In this document: positions 1-9,947 of the stretch, in pieces
How the letters are laid out: each line of letters begins with the position of its first letter
Numbering within the stretch: the first letter of the stretch is position 1
Source of the DNA: Brenneria roseae subsp. roseae
Lineage (GTDB): Bacteria; Pseudomonadota; Gammaproteobacteria; Enterobacterales; Enterobacteriaceae
NCBI RefSeq assembly: GCF_003115845.1
Contig: NZ_KZ819024.1
Coordinates: forward strand, 1-64,000
DNA: 64,000 nt
Direction of reading: 5' to 3'
Position numbers and translations under genes: made by a program
The notes under the pieces: model-generated
Database searches by the model: none
The model's input: the letters and a program-made list of their open reading frames with translations, nothing else
What the model was told of the DNA's origin: nothing

Positions 1-13
1 AACTCTTCAATTT
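1..13 (-). rRNA. 16S rRNA, first 13 nt only (runs off the window)
   Basis: Read on the minus strand, bases 13 to 1 give AAATTGAAGAGTT, the first bases of enterobacterial 16S rRNA. The upstream leader, boxA and tandem promoters on the same strand support this. The neighbour gmhB also lies just upstream of rrnH in E. coli, so this is probably the equivalent operon. The rest of the gene is outside the window. Confidence 0.85.
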
Positions 14-204
14 AAGAATGGTTTGATTCGCTTAATTAAAAGCTGTGCTCAAAGAATTAATAACTGTTTATTCGTAATGAATTTACTGTCAGTCACTCTT
101 CAAGACTTTTTATATCATCAAGATACGGTCTTGTGAGTGCCCACACAGATTGTCTGATTAAATTGTTAAAGAGCGTTGCGTTTGGGCCTGAGCCGCTAAC
201 GCGA
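14..204 (-). other. rRNA operon leader (pre-16S 5' transcript)
   Basis: Sequence between promoter P2 and the 16S 5' end on the minus strand. It holds the antitermination boxA and, after it, the conserved leader run ATTTAATCAGACAATCTGTG followed by GTGGGCACTC. A conserved ATTCATTACGAAT stretch lies close to the 16S start. In related bacteria this leader pairs with sequence after 16S to form the RNase III processing stem; the partner is outside the window. There is no protein gene here. Confidence 0.8.
163..175 (-). promoter_or_regulatory. rrn antitermination boxA
   Basis: The minus strand reads CGCTCTTTAACAA, one base from the usual enterobacterial rrn boxA TGCTCTTTAACAA. It sits about 35 nt after the predicted P2 start, as in E. 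coli. In E. coli this RNA is bound by NusB/NusE, which prevents Rho-dependent termination within the rRNA operon. Confidence 0.8.
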
Positions 205-212
205 GGTGGCGT

Positions 213-240
213 ATATTACGCTTTCCTCTTTCAGAGTCAA
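213..240 (-). promoter_or_regulatory. rrn promoter P2
   Basis: On the minus strand, TTGACT (235-240) and TAATAT (213-218) are separated by 16 bp. Downstream is a GC-rich discriminator typical of stringently controlled rRNA promoters. Spacing and position relative to boxA match E. coli rrn P2. Confidence 0.8.
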
Positions 241-280
241 CGCTTATTTTCAGCATTTTCTCTTTCTTTTCTCTCCGCAC

Positions 281-302
281 CACTGTGATTAAGCTCACAG
301 TG
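281..302. promoter_or_regulatory. Perfect CRP-like palindrome between rrn P1 and P2
   Basis: CACTGTGA - six bases (TTAAGC) - TCACAGTG. Both half-sites match the CRP consensus TGTGA-N6-TCACA exactly and are extended by three more complementary bases. It lies in DNA transcribed from P1, roughly +10 to +32. It could be a protein operator or simply an RNA hairpin in the P1 leader; the sequence alone does not decide. Confidence 0.5.
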
Positions 303-320
303 CCGTGTCGATGGAGGCGC

Positions 321-348
321 ATTATAGAGAGGGAATCTGGAAGCGCAA
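321..348 (-). promoter_or_regulatory. rrn promoter P1
   Basis: On the minus strand, TTGCGC (343-348), 16 bp, then TATAAT (321-326), followed by GCGCC and a short run to the start site. This is the arrangement of E. coli rrn P1 promoters. An A/T-rich stretch just upstream (about 349-370) is a plausible UP element. Fis sites would fall in or near the 3' end of gmhB; I could not locate them by eye. Confidence 0.8.
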
Positions 349-400
349 GCAAATATATTCAACTTCTTTCTGTTTGCACAACTTTCATTCACTTAGTCTA

Positions 401-964
401 TTAACTACGCTTTTTTATCCATTGAGGAAGATCCGCAAGACTATCAATGACGCCATCCGCCAATGTTTCCCCTTGTTCAGAGATCGGTTTGCCACTGCGA
501 ACCAGGACCTTGGTTCCAACACCAGCGGCGATCCCCGCCTGCATATCTTCTACTTTATCCCCTACCATATAGGAAGCAGCCATATCGATATTCAGGTGTC
601 GTTGTGCAGCGAGCAGCATGCCTGGCTCTGGTTTACGACAATCACACGTCTGACGATAATCCCCTTCCCCCTGATCGGGAAGGTGTGGGCAAAAATAGAT
701 GCCATCCAGATCGACATCGCGGTCTGCCAAAGACCAATCCATCCACTCGGTCAGCTGCATAAACTGATTTTCAGTAAACTTACCACGCGCAATGCCGGAT
801 TGATTGGTGACAACCACCAGAGCAAACCCCATTTTCTTCAGTTCTTGCATGGCTTCAATCACACCGTCAATGAATTGAAACTGATCGATCTCATGCACAT
901 AACCGTGGTCGATATTGATCGTGCCGTCACGATCAAGAAAAACGGCTGGAACACTTTGTGCCAC
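401..964 (-). CDS. gmhB: D-glycero-beta-D-manno-heptose 1,7-bisphosphate 7-phosphatase
   Basis: A cytosolic HAD-superfamily phosphatase of 187 aa. It removes the C7 phosphate from heptose bisphosphate during synthesis of ADP-heptose for the lipopolysaccharide inner core. The HAD motif FLDRDGT lies at residues 9-15, with the nucleophile and acid/base pair at D11 and D13. A cysteine-rich loop around residues 92-109 (FCPH...TCDCRKP) matches the zinc-binding loop of GmhB. The length is usual for the family. The gene is divergent from metNIQ and lies upstream of an rRNA operon, as in E. coli. Its 3' end abuts the rRNA promoter region. Confidence 0.95.
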   Translation of the reverse strand: MAQSVPAVFLDRDGTINIDHGYVHEIDQFQFIDGVIEAMQELKKMGFALVVVTNQSGIARGKFTENQFMQLTEWMDWSLADRDVDLDGIYFCPHLPDQGEGDYRQTCDCRKPEPGMLLAAQRHLNIDMAASYMVGDKVEDMQAGIAAGVGTKVLVRSGKPISEQGETLADGVIDSLADLPQWIKKRS

Positions 965-1056
965 TTACTTAGCTCCCGATGGCGTAAATTACTCGTTAGT
1001 ATCGCATGTTTTCACCGACAGAGAGAACGCCCGGTAACATCAATCTCAATTGACTC

Positions 1057-1072
1057 AGACGTCTAGACGCCC
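1057..1072. promoter_or_regulatory. MetJ operator (two tandem met boxes)
   Basis: AGACGTCT (1057-1064, identical to the met-box consensus) is followed directly by AGACGCCC (1065-1072). MetJ with S-adenosylmethionine binds tandem 8-bp met boxes as dimers. The site lies 72 bp before metN and predicts repression of metNIQ by methionine. Confidence 0.75.
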
Positions 1073-1143
1073 TAACATCCAATGACTATTCCGTCTCCAC
1101 GGAATCTGGTTTATCCAGCCATAGGCACTAACGATAAAAATAT

Positions 1144-2175
1144 ATGATTGAACTTTCTAATATTACCAAGGTTTTTCAGCAAAATGGACGCTCGATTACT
1201 GCGCTTGCTGATGTCAACCTTCATGTTCCGACGGGACAGATCTATGGCGTTATTGGCGCATCAGGCGCAGGTAAAAGTACGCTGATCCGCTGCGTTAATC
1301 TGTTGGAACGCCCCACGCAAGGTAAAGTGCTGGTTGATGGTCAGGATCTGACCCAACTTTCAGATAGTCAGCTCACGCGCGCGCGCCGTCAAATTGGGAT
1401 GATTTTCCAACATTTTAATTTGCTTTCGTCGCGCACGGTTTTCGGCAATATCGCCCTTCCGCTGGAACTTGATAACACGCCAAAGAGCGAAATTACCCGC
1501 CGGGTGAATGAATTACTGGATTTAGTGGGTCTGTCAGATAAGCACGACGCCTACCCCGCCAACCTTTCCGGCGGACAAAAGCAGCGTGTAGCCATTGCCC
1601 GTTCATTAGCCAGTAACCCTAAAGTTTTGTTGTGCGATGAAGCAACCAGCGCGTTGGATCCGGCAACGACCCGATCCATTTTGACGTTACTTAAAGATAT
1701 CAATCGTCGTCTGGGACTGACGATCCTATTAATCACCCACGAAATGGATGTCGTAAAACGTATTTGCGACCAGGTTGCCGTGATCAGCGATGGATGTCTG
1801 ATTGAGCAGGACACGGTGGGACAATTGTTCTCCCACCCCAAAACCCCGCTGGCGCAGAAATTCATCCATTCAACATTACATTTGGATATTCCCGAAGATT
1901 ACGTTGAACGCATGACGCCAACGCAGCGGGAAGGCAGCGTGCCATTGCTGCGTATGGAGTTTACCGGTCAATCCGTAGACGCGCCGTTGCTATCCGAAGT
2001 CGCCCGGCGTTTCAACGTCAACAATAATATCATCAGCGCGCAGATGGATTATGCAGGCGGAGTAAAATTCGGCATTATGCTGGCGGAAATGCACGGACAG
2101 GAGGCGGATACTCTGGCGGCAATAAAATTCCTGCAAGATCACCATGCAAATATCGAGGTATTAGGTTATGTCTGA
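1144..2175 (+). CDS. metN: Methionine ABC transporter, ATP-binding protein MetN
   Basis: The ATPase (343 aa) of the high-affinity methionine importer MetNIQ, on the cytoplasmic face of the inner membrane. Walker [10 protein letters not shown] is at about residues 38-46, the signature LSGGQKQR near 140, and the Walker B region [12 protein letters not shown] follows. The C-terminal 90 or so residues form the ACT-like C2 domain that senses internal methionine and inhibits transport in E. coli. It is the first gene of metN-metI-metQ and overlaps metI by 8 bp. The Shine-Dalgarno sequence before the ATG is poor. Two met boxes upstream imply MetJ control. Confidence 0.95.
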   Translation: MIELSNITKVFQQNGRSITALADVNLHVPTGQIYGVIGASGAGKSTLIRCVNLLERPTQGKVLVDGQDLTQLSDSQLTRARRQIGMIFQHFNLLSSRTVFGNIALPLELDNTPKSEITRRVNELLDLVGLSDKHDAYPANLSGGQKQRVAIARSLASNPKVLLCDEATSALDPATTRSILTLLKDINRRLGLTILLITHEMDVVKRICDQVAVISDGCLIEQDTVGQLFSHPKTPLAQKFIHSTLHLDIPEDYVERMTPTQREGSVPLLRMEFTGQSVDAPLLSEVARRFNVNNNIISAQMDYAGGVKFGIMLAEMHGQEADTLAAIKFLQDHHANIEVLGYV

Positions 2176-2821
2176 AGCCATGATGTGGCTAATGGCCCGT
2201 GGTGTGTGGGAAACCGTGGCAATGACATTGGTTTCCGGCTTTTTTGGTTTTGTGCTTGGCCTGCCGGTGGGCGTGCTGCTTTACACCACCCGACCGGGGC
2301 AAATTATCTCTAACCCCAAACTTTACCGGGGGCTTTCAGCCCTGGTAAATATTTTCCGTTCCATTCCTTTTATCATTTTACTGGTATGGATGATTCCATT
2401 CACCCGCATCATTGTCGGTACATCCATCGGTCTGCAAGCCGCAATTGTTCCATTAACCGTCGGCGCGGCGCCTTTTATTGCCCGTATGGTAGAAAACGCG
2501 CTGCTGGAGATTCCAACAGGATTGATTGAAGCGTCACGAGCCATGGGGGCGACGCCCATGCAAATCATCAGAAAAATACTGTTGCCAGAAGCATTACCGG
2601 GTCTGATTAATGCCGCGACCATCACGCTCATCACACTTGTTGGTTATTCCGCGATGGGCGGCGCCGTTGGCGCGGGCGGCTTAGGTCAAATTGGTTATCA
2701 GTATGGTTATATTGGTTATAACGCGACAGTGATGAATACTGTATTAATATTGTTGGTTATTCTGGTTTATCTGATTCAATTCTGTGGCGACCGCGCAGTA
2801 AAAGCCGTCACACATAAGTAA
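2168..2821 (+). CDS. metI: Methionine ABC transporter, permease MetI
   Basis: The inner-membrane subunit (217 aa) of the methionine importer. Several hydrophobic membrane segments are visible. The EAA coupling loop, [20 protein letters not shown], contacts MetN. Length and sequence match E. coli MetI. The start overlaps the end of metN by 8 bp, which suggests translational coupling. Confidence 0.95.
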   Translation: MSEAMMWLMARGVWETVAMTLVSGFFGFVLGLPVGVLLYTTRPGQIISNPKLYRGLSALVNIFRSIPFIILLVWMIPFTRIIVGTSIGLQAAIVPLTVGAAPFIARMVENALLEIPTGLIEASRAMGATPMQIIRKILLPEALPGLINAATITLITLVGYSAMGGAVGAGGLGQIGYQYGYIGYNATVMNTVLILLVILVYLIQFCGDRAVKAVTHK

Positions 2822-2892
2822 GCAAGCGTTGAAACCCGCATGTGCTTATTTCGAGCACATGCCACGAAGACATTTAATTTAGAGGGAAGGAT

Positions 2893-3708
2893 ATGGCGAT
2901 CAAATTGAAATCCATCGCAGCCGTCGGCGCATTGATTGGCGCTCTGGCTATAGCGGGATGCGGTCAGGAAGAAAAAGACCCCAATCATATTAAAGTGGGT
3001 GTCATTGTTGGTGCCGAACAGCAAGTTGCGGAAATTGCTCAGAAAGTGGCAAAAGACAAATATGGTCTGGATGTTGAATTAGTCACCTTCAATGATTATG
3101 TCTTGCCTAACGAAGCACTAAGCAAAGGTGATATCGATCTGAACGCTTTCCAGCACAAACCTTATCTGGAGCAGCAAATCAAAGATCGTGGCTACAAATT
3201 GGTTTCCGTTGGTAATAGCTTTGTTTATCCGATTGCTGGATATTCAAAAAAAATAAAGTCACTGGATGAATTACAGGATGGTGCACAGGTTGCGCTGCCA
3301 AACGATCCAACCAATCTGGGCCGTTCATTGCTGCTGCTGCAAAAAGTAGGCTTAATTAAGCTGAAAGATAATGTTGGTCTGTTGCCGACGGTTCTGGATG
3401 TAACGGAAAATCCGAAAAGCCTCAAAATTGTTGAGCTGGAAGCCCCTCAATTGCCACGTTCCCTGGACGATGCACAAATTGCTCTGGCAATCATCAACAC
3501 CACCTACGCCAGTCAGATTAACCTGACGCCGTCTAAAGACGGTATCTTTGTTGAAGAGAAAGATTCCCCGTATGTAAACCTGCTGGTTTCCCGCGAAGAC
3601 AATAAAGATGCGGAAAACGTGAAAAAATTTGTTCAGGCCTATCAGTCAGACGAAGTTAACGAAGCAGCGAATAAAATCTTTAATGGCGGTGCCGTTAAAG
3701 GCTGGTAA
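2893..3708 (+). CDS. metQ: Methionine-binding lipoprotein MetQ
   Basis: The substrate-binding lipoprotein (271 aa) that delivers D- or L-methionine to MetNI. The N-terminus has a basic start, a hydrophobic stretch and a lipobox (LAIAGC) with the modified cysteine at about residue 23. A NlpA/MetQ-type binding domain follows. A good ribosome-binding site (AGAGGGAAGG) precedes the ATG. It is the last gene of metNIQ, 71 bp after metI, and is followed by a strong terminator. Confidence 0.95.
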   Translation: MAIKLKSIAAVGALIGALAIAGCGQEEKDPNHIKVGVIVGAEQQVAEIAQKVAKDKYGLDVELVTFNDYVLPNEALSKGDIDLNAFQHKPYLEQQIKDRGYKLVSVGNSFVYPIAGYSKKIKSLDELQDGAQVALPNDPTNLGRSLLLLQKVGLIKLKDNVGLLPTVLDVTENPKSLKIVELEAPQLPRSLDDAQIALAIINTTYASQINLTPSKDGIFVEEKDSPYVNLLVSREDNKDAENVKKFVQAYQSDEVNEAANKIFNGGAVKGW

Positions 3709-3742
3709 CATTCGGGTTACTCGTTTTATTAAAATATATCCT

Positions 3743-3772
3743 CAAGACGGGCCCCGGCCCGTCTTGTTATTT
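3743..3772 (+). terminator. Intrinsic terminator after metQ
   Basis: A perfect 10-bp stem (CAAGACGGGC / GCCCGTCTTG, 3743-3752 and 3757-3766) with a 4-nt loop, followed by TTATTT. It ends the metNIQ transcript. Confidence 0.85.
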
Positions 3773-3825
3773 GTGCAATAGCTTGCTTCAATATCCGCTC
3801 TTTAAGAAAAAGCAGAGGTCATTCT

Positions 3826-4236
3826 ATGCGCGTAATCCCTCTTATTCTGTTAACGATGTCGCTAACAGGTTGCTCTCTATTACAAAAACCAACGGAACCG
3901 GCTCCTCAACCTGCGAGTGAACCCAAGGCAGCAGAGCCGGTAGCCAAGCCAAAACCTGCTCCGCGCCCGGCACCTGCCGTTTTATATCAAAGCGCTGAAG
4001 AACTGGTTGGCAAACCATTCCGTGATATGGGTGAAGTGTCTGGTTCATCATGTCAGGTTACTGCTCAGGACGCGCCACCCAATACGGCCAATGCCCGCAG
4101 GCGAATGCAGAACAGGGCAACAGCCATGAAAGCCAATGCGGTTTTACTGCATGAATGCCAGATCATCAGCAGCGTCGCCGGTTGCTATCGTCAGGCGGTC
4201 TGTCAGGGCACAGCATTGAAAGTTTCAGATCAATGA
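3826..4236 (+). CDS. rcsF: Outer-membrane lipoprotein RcsF, Rcs stress sensor
   Basis: RcsF senses envelope and LPS damage and signals through IgaA to the Rcs phosphorelay. The protein is 136 aa (E. coli 134). It has a lipobox LTGC (C16), a proline/alanine/lysine-rich linker at about residues 20-52, then the sensor domain. Cysteines 76, 111, 120 and 126 match the four E. coli cysteines that form two nonconsecutive disulfides, with an offset of two residues. Its stop overlaps the start of trmO (ATGA), as in E. coli. Confidence 0.95.
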   Translation: MRVIPLILLTMSLTGCSLLQKPTEPAPQPASEPKAAEPVAKPKPAPRPAPAVLYQSAEELVGKPFRDMGEVSGSSCQVTAQDAPPNTANARRRMQNRATAMKANAVLLHECQIISSVAGCYRQAVCQGTALKVSDQ

Positions 4237-4940
4237 GTCAGTTTGTTTTCAATCAGGTCGGTGTTATCCGTTCACCCTATAAAGAAAAATTTGCCATTCC
4301 GCGGCAGCCGGGTCTGATTGAAGATGGTGGTGGAGAACTCCAGCTATTGCCGCCTTATAATCAGGCGGAATGCGTGCGTGGACTGGCAGACTTTAGCCAT
4401 ATATGGATTTTGTTCATTTTCCATCAAACCATAGCGGGTGGCTGGCACCCCACCGTTCGGCCGCCAAGACTGGGTGGCAATGCACGCGTTGGGGTATTCG
4501 CGACACGCTCTACTTTCCGGCCAAACCCTATCGGGATGTCATTGGTGGAGCTGAAAGCTATCCATACGCAAGGCGATCGCGTCACGCTGGAATTAGGCAG
4601 TCTCGATCTGGTCGATGGTACGCCAGTCGTTGATATCAAACCCTATCTTCCTTTTGCGGAAAGCCATCCCAATGCATTGGCAGGCTTCGCACAGTCCGCC
4701 CCGGAAGCTAACATGTCCGTTATTTTCTCCCCGCTTGCAGAACAGCAGATCGCCAGCGGTCACCATAAGTATCCATATTTAAAACGCTTTATCAGTCAGG
4801 TCTTAGCTCAGGATCCGCGCCCAGCTTACCGAAAAGGAGAGGATGCGGAGCGGGAATATGCCGCTTTATTGCTGGAATTTAACGTGCGCTGGCGGGTATC
4901 TGGACAACAAACCGAGGTATTGTCCCTCGAATCCCGTTAA
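4233..4940 (+). CDS. trmO: tRNA (N6-threonylcarbamoyladenosine(37)-N6)-methyltransferase TrmO
   Basis: TrmO (also called TsaA or YaeB) methylates t6A37 to m6t6A37 in threonine tRNAs that read ACY codons, using S-adenosylmethionine. The frame is open further upstream, but the conserved N-terminus MSQFVFNQVGVIRSPY begins at the ATG of 4233, which overlaps the rcsF stop. This gives 235 aa, the same length as in E. coli. Motifs include GVFATRSTFRPNPIG and the C-terminal RPAYR motif. The rcsF-trmO-proS order is conserved. Confidence 0.93.
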   Translation: MSQFVFNQVGVIRSPYKEKFAIPRQPGLIEDGGGELQLLPPYNQAECVRGLADFSHIWILFIFHQTIAGGWHPTVRPPRLGGNARVGVFATRSTFRPNPIGMSLVELKAIHTQGDRVTLELGSLDLVDGTPVVDIKPYLPFAESHPNALAGFAQSAPEANMSVIFSPLAEQQIASGHHKYPYLKRFISQVLAQDPRPAYRKGEDAEREYAALLLEFNVRWRVSGQQTEVLSLESR

Positions 4941-5166
4941 AAAACGTCGCCAGCAACAACCAGCAGGGCGATGGGCACGAATAAATAGCCCACCGTAAAA
5001 ACGTCAGATGACGGTTACCACGAACGGGCTGCGGCTATTCATGCATAAATTTCTGCCGACTCTCTTTTGACGGACGGTCCACGCTGTTAAACTAAGCCAC
5101 TTTTTATGCCTTCGGCTGCATTAGGCAGCACGATGCTATTTCTCGTTCTGACGGAACTAAAACACC

Positions 5167-6885
5167 ATGCGTACTAGTCAATATATGCTCTCCACACTCA
5201 AGGAGACGCCTGCCGATGCGGAAGTTATCAGCCATCAGTTGATGCTCCGAGCCGGAATGATTCGCAAACTGGCCTCCGGTCTTTATACCTGGTTGCCCAC
5301 AGGTCTGCGGGTTTTGAGAAAAGTTGAAACCATCGTGCGCGAAGAAATGAATAACGCTGGCGCGATTGAAATTTCCATGCCGGTTGTTCAGCCTGCCGAT
5401 CTGTGGGTAGAAAGCGGTCGCTGGGAGCAATACGGCCCGGAGTTGCTGCGTCTTGTCGATCGCGGGGAACGCCCTTTTGTTCTCGGCCCTACGCACGAAG
5501 AAGTCATTACCGATTTGATTCGTAATGAAATCAGCTCATACAAACAGCTGCCATTGAATTTTTTCCAGATTCAGACCAAATTCCGTGATGAAGTCCGTCC
5601 ACGTTTTGGCGTAATGCGCTCCCGTGAGTTTCTGATGAAAGATGCTTACTCTTTCCACACTTCACCGGAATCACTACAGGTGACATACGATGCAATGTAT
5701 GCCGCCTATAGCAAAATTTTTAGCCGCATGGACCTCGACTTCAGGGCCGTTCAGGCCGACACCGGCTCCATCGGCGGCAATGCTTCTCATGAATTCCAGG
5801 TACTGGCCGCCAGCGGCGAGGACGATATTGTCTTCTCTACCGGCTCCGACTATGCCGCAAACATTGAACTGGCAGAGGCCGTCGCCCCCCAGTTAGGCCG
5901 AGCGGAAGCAACGGAAGAGATGCGTCTGATTGATACGCCAAACGCCAAAACCATCGCTGAACTGGTTGAGCAATTCAGGCTGCCGATTGAAAAAACGGTC
6001 AAAACGCTGCTGGTGAAAGCGGCGGAAGAGAGCGGCCATAAACTGGTCGCATTACTGGTTCGAGGCGATCATGAACTGAATGAAGTCAAAGCCGAGAAAA
6101 TCGCCCTGGTCGCCAGTCCGCTGACTTTCGCAACGGAAGAAGAAATTCGCGCTATCGTCGGCGCAGGTCCTGGTTCCTTGGGGCCGGTGAATTTACCGAT
6201 TCCCGCCGTGGTTGACCGTACGGTTGCCGCGATGAGCGATTTCGGCGCCGGCGCCAATACGGACGGTAAACACTATTTTGGCATCAACTGGGAACGTGAT
6301 GTTTCCCTGCCGCTGGTTGCAGATATTCGCAACGTGGTAGAAGGCGATATCAGCCCGGATGGCAAAGGAACGCTGCAAATCAAACGCGGGATCGAAGTAG
6401 GCCATATCTTCCAACTGGGCAGTAAGTATTCAGAAGCGCTGAAAGCTACCGTTCAGGGAGAAGATGGACGTAATCAGATCCTGACCATGGGCTGCTATGG
6501 CATTGGGGTGACTCGTGTGGTTGCCGCCGCCATTGAGCAGAATCACGACGATCGCGGCATTATTTGGCCAGATGCCATCGCACCGTTCCACGTAGCGATT
6601 CTGCCAATGAATATGCACAAATCTTTCCGGGTGAAGGAAGTCGCTGAAGAGATCTATCAGCAGTTGCGCGCCCACGGTATTGAGGTCCTGCTGGACGACC
6701 GTAAAGAGCGTCCGGGCGTTATGTTCGCCGATATGGAATTGATTGGTGTGCCACACACGATCGTCATCGGCGATCGTAATCTGGATAACGAAGAGATTGA
6801 ATATAAGAACCGCCGCGGCGGTGAAAAGCAGATGATTAAAACCAGCGAAATCATCGATTTCCTGCTGGAAAACGTTGTTCGCTAA
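5167..6885 (+). CDS. proS: Prolyl-tRNA synthetase
   Basis: Charges tRNA-Pro with proline in the cytosol. The protein is 572 aa, the bacterial type with an editing (INS) domain between class II motifs 2 and 3, at about residues 220-400, that clears Ala-tRNA-Pro. Class II motifs are visible: PTHEEV and [25 protein letters not shown] in the first half, then the GCYGIGVTR motif 3 near residue 440. A C-terminal anticodon-binding domain completes it. A weak sigma-70 candidate (TTGACG at 5067, TAAACT at 5088, 15-bp spacing) lies upstream. It converges with rpoS across a shared terminator. Confidence 0.97.
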   Translation: MRTSQYMLSTLKETPADAEVISHQLMLRAGMIRKLASGLYTWLPTGLRVLRKVETIVREEMNNAGAIEISMPVVQPADLWVESGRWEQYGPELLRLVDRGERPFVLGPTHEEVITDLIRNEISSYKQLPLNFFQIQTKFRDEVRPRFGVMRSREFLMKDAYSFHTSPESLQVTYDAMYAAYSKIFSRMDLDFRAVQADTGSIGGNASHEFQVLAASGEDDIVFSTGSDYAANIELAEAVAPQLGRAEATEEMRLIDTPNAKTIAELVEQFRLPIEKTVKTLLVKAAEESGHKLVALLVRGDHELNEVKAEKIALVASPLTFATEEEIRAIVGAGPGSLGPVNLPIPAVVDRTVAAMSDFGAGANTDGKHYFGINWERDVSLPLVADIRNVVEGDISPDGKGTLQIKRGIEVGHIFQLGSKYSEALKATVQGEDGRNQILTMGCYGIGVTRVVAAAIEQNHDDRGIIWPDAIAPFHVAILPMNMHKSFRVKEVAEEIYQQLRAHGIEVLLDDRKERPGVMFADMELIGVPHTIVIGDRNLDNEEIEYKNRRGGEKQMIKTSEIIDFLLENVVR

Positions 6886-6926
6886 TCTTCATCCAAGCGC
6901 CCTTTCTGAATGGGAAGGGCCGCCAT

Positions 6927-6957
6927 AAAAAAAGGTGGGTTACCCCCACCATTTTTA
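6927..6957. terminator. Bidirectional terminator between proS and rpoS
   Basis: Stem GGTGGG / CCCACC (6934-6939 and 6945-6950) with an A-run on the left and ATTTTTATT on the right, so it can stop transcription from either side. It separates the convergent genes proS and rpoS. Confidence 0.85.
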
Positions 6958-6994
6958 TTCTGACGAATACCGCATCGGCTCCGTATTATTCACG

Positions 6995-7987
6995 TTATTC
7001 ACGGAACAATTCTTCAATGTTAAGGCCCTGCACCTGCAAAATTTCACGCAGACGACGTAAGCCTTCAACCTGAATCTGCCGGACGCGTTCCCGAGTCAGG
7101 CCGATTTCCCGACCAACATCTTCCAACGTTGCGGCTTCATAACCCAACAAACCAAAACGCCGGGCCAAAACTTCACGCTGTTTGGCGTTAAGTTCAAACA
7201 GCCACTTCACGATATTCTGCTTCATATCGTTATCTTGAGTGGTGTCTTCCGGCCCGTTGTCTTTCTCATCGGCCAGGATGTCCAGCAGCGCTTTTTCCGA
7301 ATCACCGCCAAGCGGTGTATCAACAGAGGTGATGCGTTCGTTCAGTCGCAGCATGCGATTGACATCATCAACGGGTTTATCAAGCTGCTCGGCAATTTCT
7401 TCCGCGCTCGGCTCGTGATCCAGTTTATGAGAAAGTTCGCGTGCCGTACGCAGATAAACATTCAGCTCTTTGACGATATGGATAGGCAAACGGATGGTGC
7501 GGGTTTGATTCATGATTGCCCGTTCAATCGTTTGTCGAATCCACCAGGTGGCATAAGTGGAAAAACGAAATCCTCTTTCAGGATCGAATTTTTCAACAGC
7601 CCGGATCAAACCAAGGTTCCCTTCCTCAATCAGATCCAGAAGCGCCAGCCCGCGGTTGTTGTAACGACGAGCAATTTTCACTACCAGTCGCAGGTTGCTT
7701 TCGATCATCCGGCGCCGCGACGGAACATCGCCGCGCAATGCGCGCCGGGCAAAATAGACTTCTTCTTCAGCGGTTAAAAGAGGCGAATAACCAATCTCTC
7801 CCAAATAGAGTTGCGTTGCGTCTAAAACACGCTGTGGGACGCCTTGTGCTAACAGCTCGTCTTCAGCCGAGTCATTATCAGCGGTTTCTTCCTCTGCCAG
7901 CGCCTTATCGTCAAAAACATCAAGTCCATTCTCTTCGAAATCAGCATCTTCCTGTAACTCGTTAACTTTCAGCGTACTTTGGCTCAT
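6995..7987 (-). CDS. rpoS: RNA polymerase sigma factor RpoS (sigma-38)
   Basis: The general stress and stationary-phase sigma factor, 330 aa as in E. coli. Domains in order: an acidic N-terminus (1.1-like), region 1.2, region 2 with the core-binding and -10-melting stretch ([24 protein letters not shown]), region 3 ([11 protein letters not shown]), and region 4 with the helix-turn-helix [20 protein letters not shown]. It lies 53 bp downstream of nlpD on the same strand. In E. coli the main rpoS promoter is inside nlpD and the long leader is a small-RNA target; the same layout is possible here. Confidence 0.98.
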   Translation of the reverse strand: MSQSTLKVNELQEDADFEENGLDVFDDKALAEEETADNDSAEDELLAQGVPQRVLDATQLYLGEIGYSPLLTAEEEVYFARRALRGDVPSRRRMIESNLRLVVKIARRYNNRGLALLDLIEEGNLGLIRAVEKFDPERGFRFSTYATWWIRQTIERAIMNQTRTIRLPIHIVKELNVYLRTARELSHKLDHEPSAEEIAEQLDKPVDDVNRMLRLNERITSVDTPLGGDSEKALLDILADEKDNGPEDTTQDNDMKQNIVKWLFELNAKQREVLARRFGLLGYEAATLEDVGREIGLTRERVRQIQVEGLRRLREILQVQGLNIEELFRE

Positions 7988-8040
7988 AAGTGGCTCCTAC
8001 CCGTGATCCCATGGCAGAATACCGGAATACTCTGCCCGAT

Positions 8041-9057
8041 TTATCGCTGCGGAAGAAAACGCAGCGGGTTTACGGATTTCCCCTTGTAACGAATTTCAAA
8101 ATGCAAACGAACTGAACTGGTTCCGGTGCTACCCATGGTAGCGATTTGTTGCCCCGCCGTGACCTCTTGTTGTTCCCGGACCAGCATAGTGTCATTATGG
8201 GCATAGGCGCTCAGGTAGTCATCATTATGTTTGATGATTATCAGATTCCCGTAACCTCGCAAGGCGTTGCCCGCATAAACTACACGCCCACTGGCGGTAG
8301 CCATGATAGGTTGCCCACGTGAACCGGCGATATCAATCCCTTTATTTCCCCCCTCGGATGCAGAGAAACTATCGATGACTTTCCCTTCGGTAGGCCAACG
8401 CCAGCTACCGACAGCAGCGGTACTACTTGCATTGCTGCTTGCCGGTGCGGTCACAGGCGCAGTGGCTGTCGCCCCTGCCGTAGGTAACATTTTACCTACA
8501 TTCTGTTTACCCGAATTATCAGAATACGCGTTAGTTGACTGAGAATCAACCGGTGTAGTCTGTATTTGCGAACTTGACGGCGGCACTGGAACGCCTCCCG
8601 TCGTCGCATCCGTCGCGGCCAGCATACCGCCGCCGCTGGTCAAACCGCCGGTTGTACCGGCAGAACCATTGCCAAGACTCAGCGTCTGGCCGACATTCAG
8701 ACTGTAGGGTTCCGGGATATTATTCCGCTGCGCCAGGTCCCGATAATCGTTACCGGTAATCCAGGCGATATAGAACAGCGTATCGCCCCGCTTGACGGTA
8801 TAGCTATTGCCGCTATAACTTCCTTTTGGGATATTGTCATAGCTGCGGTTATAGACAATTCGGCCATCACTCGTGGTGGCCACTGCGTCACCCGATGTCG
8901 TTCGTGATGAGGACGCAGATAACGTTCTGCTGCCCGTATTTCCGTCGACACTGCTTATCGGTGCGGATTTGGTGTTATTGCTGGAACACCCAGCCACGCC
9001 TAAGATAATCACCATACAAGCAGCAATCTGACGCAAATTCATCATTCGGCTTCCCAT
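8041..9057 (-). CDS. nlpD: LysM/M23-domain lipoprotein NlpD, amidase activator
   Basis: An outer-membrane lipoprotein (338 aa) that activates the amidase AmiC during septal peptidoglycan splitting. It has a lipobox (GVAGC) near residue 23, a LysM domain ([20 protein letters not shown], about residues 84-128), a low-complexity Ser/Thr/Ala linker, and a C-terminal M23-type domain. That domain reads NKGIDIAG where active peptidases have a zinc-binding HxGxD, so it is degenerate, as in E. coli NlpD. The start is uncertain: the ATG at 9057 has AGGGG 10 nt upstream, but the two ATGs at codons 5 and 6 have GGAAG closer. The 263 bp between pcm and nlpD should hold the nlpD promoter. Confidence 0.95.
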   Translation of the reverse strand: MGSRMMNLRQIAACMVIILGVAGCSSNNTKSAPISSVDGNTGSRTLSASSSRTTSGDAVATTSDGRIVYNRSYDNIPKGSYSGNSYTVKRGDTLFYIAWITGNDYRDLAQRNNIPEPYSLNVGQTLSLGNGSAGTTGGLTSGGGMLAATDATTGGVPVPPSSSQIQTTPVDSQSTNAYSDNSGKQNVGKMLPTAGATATAPVTAPASSNASSTAAVGSWRWPTEGKVIDSFSASEGGNKGIDIAGSRGQPIMATASGRVVYAGNALRGYGNLIIIKHNDDYLSAYAHNDTMLVREQQEVTAGQQIATMGSTGTSSVRLHFEIRYKGKSVNPLRFLPQR

Positions 9058-9320
9058 GCGCCCATTCCCCTATAACTATAAAATTCATTAATCAATTCAG
9101 ACATTTGCACCTCGCACCCATTGTAGCGCAGCTGATATCAGGTGTTTTTGTTCATCAGTCAGAACGAAAAGCTCGCCATTTCTTCATCACTGGCGCATAA
9201 GCAAAACAGGAGAGACAACAATCATTATCTGATGCTAGCAATATCAATGAGTTCGTACCATAAAACAGTTGTATTGAAATTTTAATGAATTAACAACAAT
9301 ACAAAACCATCGCAACGGTA

Positions 9321-9947
9321 TCAGGCTAATTCGCCTTTGACTAGCGGAACAAACCGAACGGCTTCAACAGACTGGATAATGAACTCTCCCGCATGACGTT
9401 GCACGACCTGCAACGTTTGTGATTGATCGCCAACCGGCAAAACCATCACGCCGCCTTCATCCAGCTGTGCCAGCAAGGCTTTCGGGATCTCTGGCGGCGC
9501 CGCGGTCACAATAATGGCATCAAAAGGTCCGCGAGAAGCCCAGCCCTGCCAGCCATCGCCGTGGCGGGTGGAAACATTGTGCAAATCAAGCTGTTTAAGC
9601 CGACGTTTAGCCTGCCATTGCAATCCTTTGATGCGCTCAACAGAACAAACATGCTTGACCAGATGTGCCAGAATCGCCGTTTGATAGCCGGAACCCGTGC
9701 CAATTTCCAATACGCGCGAAACCGGCGTCAGGCACAGTAATTCCGTCATCCGCGCCACCATATAAGGCTGCGAAATCGTCTGACCGGAGCCTATCGGCAA
9801 TGCGGTATTTTCATAAGCCTTGTGTTCAAACGCCTCGTCAACAAAGCGTTCTCTGGGTACAGCCTCAATAGACTTTAACAGGCGTTCATCCTGTATTCCC
9901 AACTGGCGCAGCTGCGCCAGCAACGTTTGCATGCGTTTGTTCACCAT
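9321..9947 (-). CDS. pcm: Protein-L-isoaspartate O-methyltransferase
   Basis: Repairs age-damaged proteins by methylating L-isoaspartyl residues with S-adenosylmethionine in the cytosol. The length of 208 aa equals E. coli Pcm. The SAM-binding motif is [13 protein letters not shown], and the substrate-side motif [19 protein letters not shown] is intact. In E. coli pcm overlaps the end of surE; here its start (ATG then GTG AAC) still overlaps a GEW-stop remnant of what looks like the lost surE. The pcm-nlpD-rpoS order is conserved. Confidence 0.96.
   Translation of the reverse strand: MVNKRMQTLLAQLRQLGIQDERLLKSIEAVPRERFVDEAFEHKAYENTALPIGSGQTISQPYMVARMTELLCLTPVSRVLEIGTGSGYQTAILAHLVKHVCSVERIKGLQWQAKRRLKQLDLHNVSTRHGDGWQGWASRGPFDAIIVTAAPPEIPKALLAQLDEGGVMVLPVGDQSQTLQVVQRHAGEFIIQSVEAVRFVPLVKGELA

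Noticed and set aside
305-1066. A 253-codon open frame on the plus strand across gmhB
   Set aside because: It is antisense to gmhB, spans the rRNA promoter, has no family resemblance, and is explained by the codon bias of the real gene.
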